This document shows, piece by piece, positions 30,176 through 40,045 of a stretch of 64,000 nt of DNA. The stretch is from Kalmanozyma brasiliensis GHG001 (taxonomy: Eukaryota; Basidiomycota; Ustilaginomycetes; Ustilaginales). The stretch's first letter is position 1, and every line of letters begins with the position of its first letter. Made by a program: the position numbers and the translations under genes. The notes beneath the pieces were generated by a model. It made no database searches and was not told the origin of the DNA. It saw only the letters and a list, made by a program, of their open reading frames with translations. The stretch is from positions 126,853 to 190,852 of the forward strand of contig NW_015961960.1 in assembly GCF_000497045.1 (NCBI RefSeq), written 5' to 3'.

Positions 30176-32299
30176 ATGTCTCGATCCTCGCCCGTCGCGG
30201 GGCCCTCCCGCTCCCCCACCCCAACCCCACCCTCCACCTACCGCATCGAGCGCTTCGAGTCCTCCTCGTCTGCCAACCTCATGGTCACCTCGCGCTCCAA
30301 GCGCAGTACGGCAGGCAACCGACTCAAAGCCTTGCTCGACCAAGAACTCGACAAGGACGAAATCTTTGCCGAGGTCGAGAACGATATCGACTTTGAAGCG
30401 AACGAGAACGAAGACGGTGTGGATATTGTCGATAGCGACTTTGATCGGGATAGCGATGACGATGCGCGTGCTGCCGCAGATGAGAGCGAAGGGGAGAGGG
30501 AGATCGAGGCGCAGGAGAAGGCGGAGAAGTCGAAACGGAGGGCGGCGGCGAGGGCGGTGGGTGTCGTGAGGCGGCCTGCTGCGCCAGTGCAGCGCCCGGC
30601 GAGAAGACCTGCACCAGAGACCGCAGGGGAGGGGAGCAAAGAGGTCAAAAGGAGGCGTATCAGCTTCGCGCCAGACCAACCATCGCCAAGCTCGTCCCAG
30701 GTGAGTGGGGGAAGGAGACGAACCTCGGCACGATCCGCAACCGTGCAGAGCAAGCTCGAAGTCGAATCGCGGCTGGAAGAGGCGAGTCAGCGTAGAGCAG
30801 CACTACCGGCAAGACCCGTGGTCAAGAAGAAGGCGACGTTGACACAGGATGCGCTCATCGCAGAGGCGTTGGAGGTGGAAGAGGAGAACAGGGAGAGTCT
30901 GAGAAGGTTCTTGGAGCAGGAGGAGGAGCGGAGGGCAAAGCAGAGGCAGAGGAAGGAGAGGATCACGGGGCCGTTTGTAAGGTGGGTCAGCGTTGGGTTG
31001 AAGACCAAGGTGGTGGAGGAGCTTCCGAAGGCAGAGGACAAGGAGCAGCGGAGCGAGACGAAGGCAGGTGCGGAAGGAGAGAGTGCGAGGGCATCGACAG
31101 CAGAAGACACCACGGCGCATCCGGCAGCAGCGTCATATGTTCGGTCGGCGTCGATCGAGGCGCACACCACACAGGACGACGCCGACAGGTCAGGGATTAC
31201 GGAGCCTAACGGGACGGTCACACTGCCGAAACGACCAGAAGCATCTGCGGATGCAGAAGCGAAGGAGGCATCGAGGAGCATCGATGTCGATGCGACCATG
31301 GCCGATGCGTCCAAGCCAGCAGAGGGGGCCGGCACGATCACAACGCAGGCCGATCCGACGACATCGGAAGCCATGCCCTCAGCCGCAGCAGCACCGTCTG
31401 TACCACCACCACCGCCCACTACACCACCTTCTTCCTCCACCACGCAACCGACCTCACTCGCTCCGACGCCAGCACTTGCATCTGCAACAAACGCCGCCCT
31501 GACCCTGGACCCCGTCATCGCCGCGCGTCAGCAAGCCGCCCTTCTACGCACCACCACGAACACCGCCACTACCCCGTCCACCTCTTCCACCACCGCCCCT
31601 TCGTCGCGGTACGAACTCCAGTCGCGCACGATCCTCACCGTCGAGCGCGCACCCGACTTTACGTGGTTGGACGAATTCAACGTGCTTCTCGGCTCGCACG
31701 TCGATTGGTCTGCCTACCCCTTTGTTCCGTCTCGCAATCGGCCGTTGAAGCCCCGCCAGTCAATTTGCCCTATCACCGGGCTGCCAGCAGTATACAAGGA
31801 CCCACGAACGGGTATTCCCTTTGCGAACAGTTTTGCGTACAAGGTGCTTACACGGGTGCTCGAGGGCGGGTTTGTTTGGTCTGGTGGACACTATGAGCGA
31901 CGTGGCGAGGACGAGGGGAAGGGAAAGAAGAAGGAGAGGAGGGGGAGGGAGGCGGGAGCTGTGCCGATCGAAATGGGCGTGTATTTGGATGATGAGGCTG
32001 AACAAGGACCGGGGAAGGTCTGGGATACCGCCCGCTCAACCGCACCCGCTCCCAAAGCCGTCGCTACACCAGCAAAGACTCCAGCACCATCAAAAGCAGC
32101 ACCGACCTCAAAAGCAACAAGTACCCCCTCCAACACAGTTTCAACCGAGCCAGACGAGGCCAAGAAGAAGAGCAAACCAGGCTTCGACGTCGTCCTCACC
32201 AACGCCATCGCTCCGGGCGACGAAAAGAGCGTCCTCGCCGCCGCGCTCTCCCTGCCCGCAGGTTCGACCAGATCCGGTCGCCGCGCTCGTAATGTTTGA
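30176..32299 (+). CDS. SWC2: YL1/Vps72 (Swc2) subunit of the SWR1 H2A.Z exchange complex
   Basis: 707 residues, longer than most YL1 proteins because of a Thr/Ala/Pro-rich middle. The N-terminal YL1 domain has the signature RSKRSTAGNRLKALLDQEL (40-58), then an acidic stretch with VEND-IDFE and DIVDSDFD (68-90), the part that binds H2A.Z-H2B in characterised homologues. Basic helices follow (about 160-280). The YL1 C-terminal domain lies near 525-570 (ICPITGLPAVYKDPRTGIP, then FANSFAYKVL), and a Lys/Ser-rich tail closes the protein. SWR1 replaces nucleosomal H2A with H2A.Z. The gene converges with HEN1 (271 bp between stops). Confidence 0.9.
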   Translation: MSRSSPVAGPSRSPTPTPPSTYRIERFESSSSANLMVTSRSKRSTAGNRLKALLDQELDKDEIFAEVENDIDFEANENEDGVDIVDSDFDRDSDDDARAAADESEGEREIEAQEKAEKSKRRAAARAVGVVRRPAAPVQRPARRPAPETAGEGSKEVKRRRISFAPDQPSPSSSQVSGGRRRTSARSATVQSKLEVESRLEEASQRRAALPARPVVKKKATLTQDALIAEALEVEEENRESLRRFLEQEEERRAKQRQRKERITGPFVRWVSVGLKTKVVEELPKAEDKEQRSETKAGAEGESARASTAEDTTAHPAAASYVRSASIEAHTTQDDADRSGITEPNGTVTLPKRPEASADAEAKEASRSIDVDATMADASKPAEGAGTITTQADPTTSEAMPSAAAAPSVPPPPPTTPPSSSTTQPTSLAPTPALASATNAALTLDPVIAARQQAALLRTTTNTATTPSTSSTTAPSSRYELQSRTILTVERAPDFTWLDEFNVLLGSHVDWSAYPFVPSRNRPLKPRQSICPITGLPAVYKDPRTGIPFANSFAYKVLTRVLEGGFVWSGGHYERRGEDEGKGKKKERRGREAGAVPIEMGVYLDDEAEQGPGKVWDTARSTAPAPKAVATPAKTPAPSKAAPTSKATSTPSNTVSTEPDEAKKKSKPGFDVVLTNAIAPGDEKSVLAAALSLPAGSTRSGRRARNV

Positions 32300-32570
32300 C
32301 ATGCGAAATGGAGTTTCGGATGGCACATTTGATCGTTTGTTGGGTGTGCGTGTGCGATGTGCTTACGAATACAGATGTGAGGTGTGACGGATAATGCGTG
32401 AGAAGATCGAGGAGGAGAGAAAAGGGATGAGGGATGCGAGGAAGAGATGATAGGGGAGAGGCGAGGCACGAGAAGTGAACCTTGAGTCTGCATTGACCTC
32501 CGCGCTGGTATGCGTATGCTTTTGATGGTTTGATAGCTCTTGCGAGCGGTATGCTTTTGTGTTTCCCAGC

Positions 32571-34547
32571 CTAGTCCCAGGACGGATTGAGACTGGATGC
32601 GTTCTTCATGGGTTGGACCGGGCTGGCTGCAGCATCGCTGATGGAACCGCGACCATTGCTGCTCCAACGCGATGACGCCGCCATGTCGTGGGGGACCCAC
32701 TTGCGCGCCTCGTCGATCGAGGCCTGCCAGCGTGCCACGTCCGGATGCGTGTAGACGAGGAAGAGGTCCGACTCGACAAAGTCGTGTGCGGGCGAGCTGG
32801 CGGTGTTCGAGACGTTGTTGTGGCGGACAGTCTGGACGCGCAGGTCCCAGTGCGTGCCGTCCGAGCCGACGACGGTGCTCTGTCGGTCGGCTGCACTCGA
32901 GTGAGGACTAGTAGGGAGACCACTGGCGACGGCTGTGGCCTGCACAGCTTCGCTCTCTGCAGCTACGAGTCGCAGGGCATCCAGCAGAACGGCGACACGA
33001 CCACCGCAGGCGGCTCGCACTTCGTCGTCGCTCCACACATCCCACAGCTTGGCTACAGCTTCTTTGCCGATGCCAGCTTCGGAGGAGGCGCCGTCGTCGC
33101 CGTGCCACTGCCCACGCACGTACAACTGACGCTGCTTCTCCACCGTGGTGACCAAAATCTCGTCCGCCGACAGCGGCTCGGCCGTCTGGATCTTGCGCTT
33201 GGAAGCTTCGGCCACTTGCGCGCTAGGAAGGGAGCAATCGTAGCGGTGGCTCCAGACCAGCTGGTGGCCAGTGAATGGGGTAGGAGGAGCGCTGCTTTGA
33301 GGCAAGTCAGCCACGATCGGATTTGGGACAGTGGATAGAGAAGACAGCACGGGCGTCTGTGGAGAAGGAATGCTGAGGAAGGGCAGGTTTTCGGTGCGTC
33401 GACTGCGAGCACGTCGACCGGATCTGCCACGCTCGCCGCCGTCCTCTTCGTTCTCGTCCCCCTCGCGGCTGATGGCTTCGTCAAAGATGTCGTGCACACG
33501 AGTCTCGACGGGTGGCTTGGGGACGGAGCGTGACTGCAGGAAACGGTCCGAGAAGGGGTGCGAAGAGCCATTGTGGGCACTGTCGTCATTTTGCTGACGG
33601 CGCCCAGCCGCGATGTCGTTGGCGGAATGACGGACGAAGAACGCGCTCTGCGTTGCGTAGCGAAGCTTTTCGTCGGCATGAGAGTTGGTGCGAGGTCGCG
33701 AGGCGTGCCAGATCTTTGCGCCTTGCTCGGCAGGCACGGGAGGATCCATCTGATCTTTGGGCACCCTGTAGATGCCGGAGCCTACGCCTTCGATGTGAAC
33801 CTCGTAGCCAAAGTCGTCTGCGATGGTATCGCACCACTGCTTGAATTCTGCAGGGGTGAATTCGAACTTGTGGTCCTCGTGTCGGAAGACTCGGTCGGTG
33901 CGTCCGGTGGGATCGGGGAAGCCAGGGCGGGTCTTGAGGTCTTGGCCAAAGTTGTCGTTGAAGCAATAGTTGGGAGTCGTGACAAGGACGATGCGAGGGC
34001 GGTATTTGCCAAACACGGTGGGAGCGAACTGCTGGAGGGCGGGCTCGTCGAGATGCTCAATGATCTCGGTTGCGACAAAAGCGTCGTAGTCGTCGAGCGT
34101 TTCGTTTTCGGTCTCGACGGGTCCTTGGAAGAGGCGCACGTCGAGCGACTTCCAGCGAGGGCGGTTCTTGGCCAGAGCGAGACCGTGAGCCGAGAGACTG
34201 GCCTTGGCATTCTCAAGCACCTTACGTTCGACGTCGATCCCGATCAAACGAGAGAGGACGATATCGTTGGGACTGTAGATCCAGTGGCGTGAGGAGAGAA
34301 GGGCATCGCTGATCACATCGTCTGCACCTTCTTTGCGCGAAGGCTTGCTGGGGCGGATGAGGGCTGGGAAGCGCTGGATGGGAAACTGATCAAGCTGGAA
34401 AGCAGGCTGCATCAGAGCCGAGAGCAGCACGCCATTGGAGCAGCCGACGTCGACGACCGAGTCGGATCGCTCCTGTCTGAGCTTGCCCAGCACCCACGAC
34501 TGTCTCTGCAGCCAGAGAGGCGGATCAAAGTAGATCTTGGCCACCAT
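32571..34547 (-). CDS. HEN1: HEN1-type small-RNA 3'-terminal 2'-O-methyltransferase
   Basis: A 658-residue protein whose first 270 residues are a HEN1 methyltransferase domain. Visible parts: the FDPPLWLQRQ start (7-16), SAM motif I VVDVGCSNGVLL (31-42), IGIDVERKVLENA (102-114), the metal-binding EIIEHLDE (E161, E164, H165), TPNYCFNDNF (191-200) and FRHEDHKFEFT (221-231), which supplies the last metal-ligand His. EIIEH plus RHEDHKFEF are specific to HEN1, which methylates the 3' end of small RNAs and so protects them from tailing. There is no dsRNA-binding domain, as in animal and fungal members. The C-terminal 380 residues have no recognised domain. Whether this species keeps Dicer and Argonaute cannot be seen here. 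Confidence 0.88.
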   Translation of the reverse strand: MVAKIYFDPPLWLQRQSWVLGKLRQERSDSVVDVGCSNGVLLSALMQPAFQLDQFPIQRFPALIRPSKPSRKEGADDVISDALLSSRHWIYSPNDIVLSRLIGIDVERKVLENAKASLSAHGLALAKNRPRWKSLDVRLFQGPVETENETLDDYDAFVATEIIEHLDEPALQQFAPTVFGKYRPRIVLVTTPNYCFNDNFGQDLKTRPGFPDPTGRTDRVFRHEDHKFEFTPAEFKQWCDTIADDFGYEVHIEGVGSGIYRVPKDQMDPPVPAEQGAKIWHASRPRTNSHADEKLRYATQSAFFVRHSANDIAAGRRQQNDDSAHNGSSHPFSDRFLQSRSVPKPPVETRVHDIFDEAISREGDENEEDGGERGRSGRRARSRRTENLPFLSIPSPQTPVLSSLSTVPNPIVADLPQSSAPPTPFTGHQLVWSHRYDCSLPSAQVAEASKRKIQTAEPLSADEILVTTVEKQRQLYVRGQWHGDDGASSEAGIGKEAVAKLWDVWSDDEVRAACGGRVAVLLDALRLVAAESEAVQATAVASGLPTSPHSSAADRQSTVVGSDGTHWDLRVQTVRHNNVSNTASSPAHDFVESDLFLVYTHPDVARWQASIDEARKWVPHDMAASSRWSSNGRGSISDAAASPVQPMKNASSLNPSWD

Positions 34548-36190
34548 TGCGATAGGCGCGGAAGATCCAAGGTCTGATTGCTTGCTGAGCGAGTCCGGAA
34601 GGGATGTGACAGCACCTGAGAAGCGAGGATGCTCCTCAAATGCTGCTGCCTAGATGACTTGTCAATTACCTGTGCGGAGCTCGAGGCCTCGGATCGGATG
34701 TTGCGAAGTGGTGCAAATGAACACAGAGGAGCAACGCCTCTTGATCGGATCGCTTCCGAGCAGATGTGCTCAGCTGTTCCGCAAAGATGAGCTACAAGCC
34801 GCTCTTTGAAGGAGAGGCGGAGAGAACGAGAGAGCGCAGAGTCTGTTAACGGGCTTGATGGTGGTCGAGGGTGTTCTTTTAAAGTGTTCGGGGCGGAGAA
34901 GATGCGAATGGCAGTAGAGGCTGCCCTAGAAGCGATCAGAGAGAGTGAGAGCGCAGAGGCTCGCGGCAAGTCAACGCTTTGAAGGCGTTGACTGTTCGAG
35001 GGGAGGGTGGGACTGGAAGAAAGGGGCTGCTGCCAAAGCTAGATTTGTGCGCTGCGCAGCAACGTATCCAAGAGCAAGACAGCTGCTGTCCCAAGCGGAG
35101 CAAGACGAAGGGCCAGGAAGGCGATCAGAGGATGGTGGCGGATGGGAAGATGAAGCTCGAAGAAACAAAGTCAGTGTACCACGGTGCCAAGTCAGCCATT
35201 CGGGCGCCTTCCGAACCAGTCTCACATGCACACCTCTTTCTGTTCCCATCACATCACATCTTTGGGTTCGGAAGCGAAGCGCATGCATCCACCTTGTGAA
35301 ATCACATGAGATGTGCACACAGTGCGAAGCACGCCTAGCTCGCAAAAGGTGGGCGCAAGCACAAGCTCAAATTGACAAGCTCGATCGCGTTGGACGAGCT
35401 GCATCACATCATCCGCATTCATTTCGTATTACGTACTTGACGCGCCCCAAGACGGAAGACGAGCGGCTGCAAAGGTGGTGCTGGTGGCGTCGGCAGCGGC
35501 GCAGAATCCTTGCGACTGCAGTCCTGCGGCATCGGTGAAAGTGAAGTGAAAGCGTCAGAAGAACGGCCATGAAAGAGCAAAGGAGAGTCAGCAAACCCGT
35601 GTCCATCTCGTTTAGCCGGACCAATGAGAGAAATGCGGGGTCGGGTCGGGTTTGCATCTGTGCTTCTCCCGCTCCCTCTCTGTGTGTCTCTCTCTCGCTT
35701 GCTTGCTGCTGATTCGCTTCGCTTCGCTTGAACTGCTGACCCTTTTTTTCTTTCAGAAGAAATCTGGAAAGTGGCAAGATCCCAAAAAATCTGGGGAAAC
35801 CCAGGGTGAAAGTCAAAGCGCTCTTCTGAAAGCGTGTGTATTCGAGGAGGACGTCAGACCTCCAAGCCGAGCTGAGCTGCCGATCCAGTCGCCACCACAC
35901 CGGCTGTGCCGGATGCGATACCGTTACCGAGCGCAGTCTCAAGGGAGGCAGTTGTGAAGCGCAAGACCAGAGCAGATGTGACAGCTACGGTGGGTGTGTA
36001 CAGCTTGATCACGATCCGAGCCGTCTTGAAGAACGCCTCAAACCTAAGTTGTCTGTCGGTTCCCTTGCAGACGCTTTTTGCAGGCGCCTCGGCCATCTCG
36101 GGCTGTGAACGTGGTCCATCGGGGGGCGTGCCGCCGCTCATTTGTCTTGCCTGACCGATTCGATCGCTGCATCCGATCTCAGCGCAACAA

Positions 36191-36210
36191 CACACACACA
36201 CACACACACA
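36191..36210. repeat. (CA)10 microsatellite
   Basis: Ten perfect CA dinucleotides in the gene-poor region. Confidence 0.9.
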
Positions 36211-39200
36211 TGCTCAATCTCGAGAAACTGTTTTGCCGCGTCATGTCAATAGCGGCGCACGACACTTGACAAAGCAGGCCGCACTTGGGAAGGACAGGAT
36301 CGTGTGCCATGATCAAGTATTTCCAGTTCAGAAGCGCGCCTAGCGCGGCGTTTCTTGCTCTGAGAGATTGTTGCGCTTCCGTCCGGCAAACGGTTACGTT
36401 GTAGCGAGCCGCTTGTCTCCGTGCGTAAACAAGCTCTGCGTGGCAGCCGAATGGGCGTGTTTCGGTCATCCCTTCGCTTTTGGCTACCGCATCGACCTCG
36501 TCAAAGCGCACGACAACGATCAGCGTGGACATGCGCTGGTCTTGGCAAGCCACATGCACATCTTGAGACAATGGCGCAGTCTCGACCGCGGAGAAAAGGA
36601 CTAAGCGATAGATGCATCTCGCACCATTGTCACGTCTGACAATGAGCAATGGCGTGTCCCAGTGTTCCCGCGAATGCTGGAAGCTATGTCGATCAGATGG
36701 TCGTTCGCTTATTGGGCAAATATGAGATCTCCCGATGATCGCCCGAGACTTGCCGTCCTCTGCCGAATTGCCGGTCCTTTTGCGCAAACCTCATTGTTCC
36801 TCTGTGACCTGCTTTGGGGGACGATGCTACGCTGGCGTCATGAGCGGCCAATCAGAACATTCGACACTGATCGAGGCGGCAAAGGCAGAGAGTGCGGCTG
36901 TCCGTTTGGATTTCATTCTGGGCCTCATGTGGACTTTTTGATACGACGCAACGGACCGGTGAATTCCGTTCCAGCCCGGCAGTGGATTGTGTGCCTTGTG
37001 CCATGCGAGCGCGAGAGATGGAAAGAGCCGCTCGACTGACCCGCTGTTGCTGGCGGAAGGGAAGGCGACAGATACAGTACGTGGTCGCGGCTACCGGTCA
37101 ACTCGAATCACAAGGGCGCTCCGAATATCCGGTCTATCGAATCAGTCATCGCTGTCATTTGACCGGTGAGGCGGTATCTCAACAGATTCCCGCATACGTG
37201 GACGCAGGGTTGACCACGGCCTACTGTCGAAGATGGATGATGGCGGGCGTTGACACCTCGACTTGTGTGGATCGGGAACGTGTATCGCACGCAACCATAG
37301 ATGGGACCGATCGAAGCGATCGCATGCAGGATTCAAAGCCTTCCGTTCCGAGCCATCGCGGAAGGGATGCTCCGCTGCAGGTAGGAGGCAGGGCAGCCGC
37401 TCGCGAGTTGTCTTGGCCTTTCTCGCCTCTCCCGCCCGGCAATCGTTTTCTCTGCCGAAGCGTTAACCAGACTGAGAAGCTGCGGTATCAGATGGACGAG
37501 GACCTTGCATCGGTCTTCTCCGGCTCCTCGTTACCTTTTCGAAATTCAAAACGACCGCCCGCACTCAGAGAGAGGAAATGGATTGCCGTCAGCCGCTGCA
37601 ACAGCAAAGCACCCACCAAATTAGCCCCGTCTGCTCGGGATTGCCGAGGCACGGTCGGTCGCTGTGCTTAAGCGAGGAAGCAAGGGCGAGACCAAAGTCA
37701 ACCCTTTCCAGCCCAGCAGCACGCAACAGCCTCAGTCCGACACCCCTCATCCACCGAGAGAGCAATCCCAGCCGCCTGCACCAGGCTGCCCCGTGGATTT
37801 TGGATTTCGTGTTCCTTAGAATCTGACTGCGGCAATTGCAAAGCGGCTACGCGACAGCCCCTGCATGCCCCGTGGTCACTTGACCGCACCCTCTTCCCTC
37901 TTCAGTCTGGTATTGACCAATGCGAGGCCTTGCCTTGACCTCTCTTGTCGGGTCCAGCCTCAGTAGTAAGAAGCACAGCATGCTTGTCATACCGCACGTT
38001 GAGTCCATTGCTTCCATCAATCTGGCGCTGCACTCGAGAGGCCTTGAAGAGTGGAAGCTGTCAGGACTCCAGTCGGAATCGCGTTCGGATTAAATTTTCA
38101 ATTTGGCGACTCCTCTGACTCCTCTCGAGGAAAGCGGGGATAGAGCGCTGTGATTGGCTGCCAGAAGTCCTGATACACCAAAAGTAGCAAGCCTCGCCTG
38201 CCAAGATTCCACGTTGGAGACACTGCCAGCCTCATCCGGAAGCTCAATTCGATGGACTTGCTCTTATAATACCATGCGTACGAGAGTTGTTCACCTGCGC
38301 CGTCGAGACAGCATTGAAGTGACACTTGCAGATGTGCAAGCGTGTGTGTGTGTGGATGTGTTTGAGCGCGTGCCTCTTCCACGTCGCCAGCTGCAAGGCA
38401 AAGGTGGAGAACAGCATGGCGCGCGCTTCTCAAATGCACTCGACTGCAGTCCAAAAAAGTGGTGGACCCCGGCAATCACAGCTCTCTGGCCTGCTGAACC
38501 CGTCTGCAACGCTTCGTTTTTGGTGGTGGTTGACCCTTGTCTGGGCCCTGTTCTTTATTTTTTTCCCTGCTTTTGTTTGACGTTCGGCAGCAGTGGCAGA
38601 GCAGGAAGAATGGATGGCAGCCTGCATTGTCGAGGGCCAATCAGAAAAAGAAGCTGTTGCTGTCGCCATCTGCTCCTCCTCTTCCCAATTCCAAAAATTC
38701 CCCCGCCTTCCTCGACACTGCCCGCGTGCTTGTTGCTTGAGTGCTCGTCTGCCGCACCCTTTTTTTTTGGTCTGTCGCGGCTGCACCAACCCTTGCCCGC
38801 TCCTCGAAGGCCAACTTTTTTTTGTTTGGTTGGTTGCCTGTCATCGTGGTTGTGTGTTGCTCGTCTGTGTCTCGCTGTTCACCCAGCACACACACCTTCG
38901 TATCTTCAGCATCATTATCATCAGCACCATCGACGACGACGCCTTTCGCTTCGACCTTCTTACACCTTGATCGACTCTTTTGTTTCGCTCGGCTTTCCTC
39001 TTCGAACAAAACACCAACGTCTCGTTGCCGATCTTCGACGTGCTTTCTACTGCCTCGGTTTCTGTCACGGGTCCGCTTGGTCTGGGTCGCCTTCAAGTCA
39101 CCGTCTCGCACAGTCTCGCTCGCTTCAGCACTTCGGTCTTATTGCTCGCACGCCTGCGTCTTCCTTGGCACGACTTCTCGTTCGGACGTCACTGTGTACA

Positions 39201-39293
39201 GTCACAAGGTTCTTGACGATCCCCTCCCACCTCTGGTACGACTGACAAGCTTTTCCTACTCTCAGTAGAAGAGTGCTGTCATCTCGCATCATA

Positions 39294-39316
39294 GATACTT
39301 TCTTCGAGAAAGTATC
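39294..39316 (+). other. Perfect inverted repeat, 10-bp arms and 3-nt loop
   Basis: The arms GATACTTTCT and AGAAAGTATC flank the loop TCG. In RNA this would be a stable small hairpin in the probable leader of the C2H2 gene. Its centre TTCGAGAA also fits two inverted heat-shock-element units. Confidence 0.8.
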
Positions 39317-40045
39317 GCGACTCATCGGCTCAGTCTGGTTGAAGACAGGACCGCCTAAATTACCCCCCTCATCAGCAGCATTCAACTCCACCCAGCGGCT
39401 CCCTTGCCTGTTGGCCTTCCCCTCAAGAACCTCCTCCTCGCTGTTCCATTCATCTTCCATTCTGAAGCACCGTCACCGCTGTTGCAAGTCTCGCCGCCGG
39501 TCTCGCCTTCCAAAGACACCTCACTTCGTGGACGCATTCCACGAAACCCTTCATCCCCTCCTTCTTCGCTGCACGACGTGAGTTTCCTTTCTCCCTTTTC
39601 TTGTCGGACGCTACTTTGTCGCTTTGCCCGCCTCGTACCGCATGCTTTCAGCGATACAGGCTATAGGTCCTCTTCGGCTTGCCTCGATAGTAACGTCGAC
39701 GACGCTAGCAGCAGAACCACGCACCGTCCGAACTTGAGCGAGACGTCTGCCCACAGCTCATCGTACCCACATTCACCCTGTCAAAGAGTGCTTGTGCGCT
39801 GTCACGCAAGCTGTGCAGATCGCCCCTAGCTCAAGTCGACGGAAGGTGTACTGATTCGCACCCACCGCTCATCTGGCCAGACGTTTCCAAGAGCCTTCGC
39901 AGCCTAACCACCTCCTCCCCAACACATTTTTGCGTTCTTCCCTTGGCCTTCGTGTCCATTCTGCTCTCCGACCATTGCGGTCTTGCACGACATTGCTCTG
40001 GCCCACTCGCCGCCCGCAGACCGCAACGAAGGTACGAATCTTCGC

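Larger units (their letters stand above)
34548..40045. other. Large gene-poor region upstream of the C2H2 gene
   Basis: About 5.5 kb with no convincing coding frame on either strand. The left part includes the HEN1 promoter. It contains (CA)10 at 36191-36210, (GT)6 at 38342-38353 and several T runs between 38560 and 38830. From about 38650 to 39900 it is pyrimidine-rich, resembling a long plus-strand leader, and contains a perfect 23-nt hairpin at 39294-39316. Possible donors for leader introns include GTGAGT near 39579 and GTACGA at 40032. This is probably the promoter and leader of the zinc-finger gene. Confidence 0.5.

Noticed and set aside
36892..37671. 259-codon plus-strand frame in the second gene-poor region
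   Set aside because: It begins without an ATG and has no recognisable domain or codon bias.
39303..39310. TTCGAGAA as a heat-shock element
   Set aside because: Only two inverted units, whereas functional elements usually have three or more; kept only as part of the hairpin.
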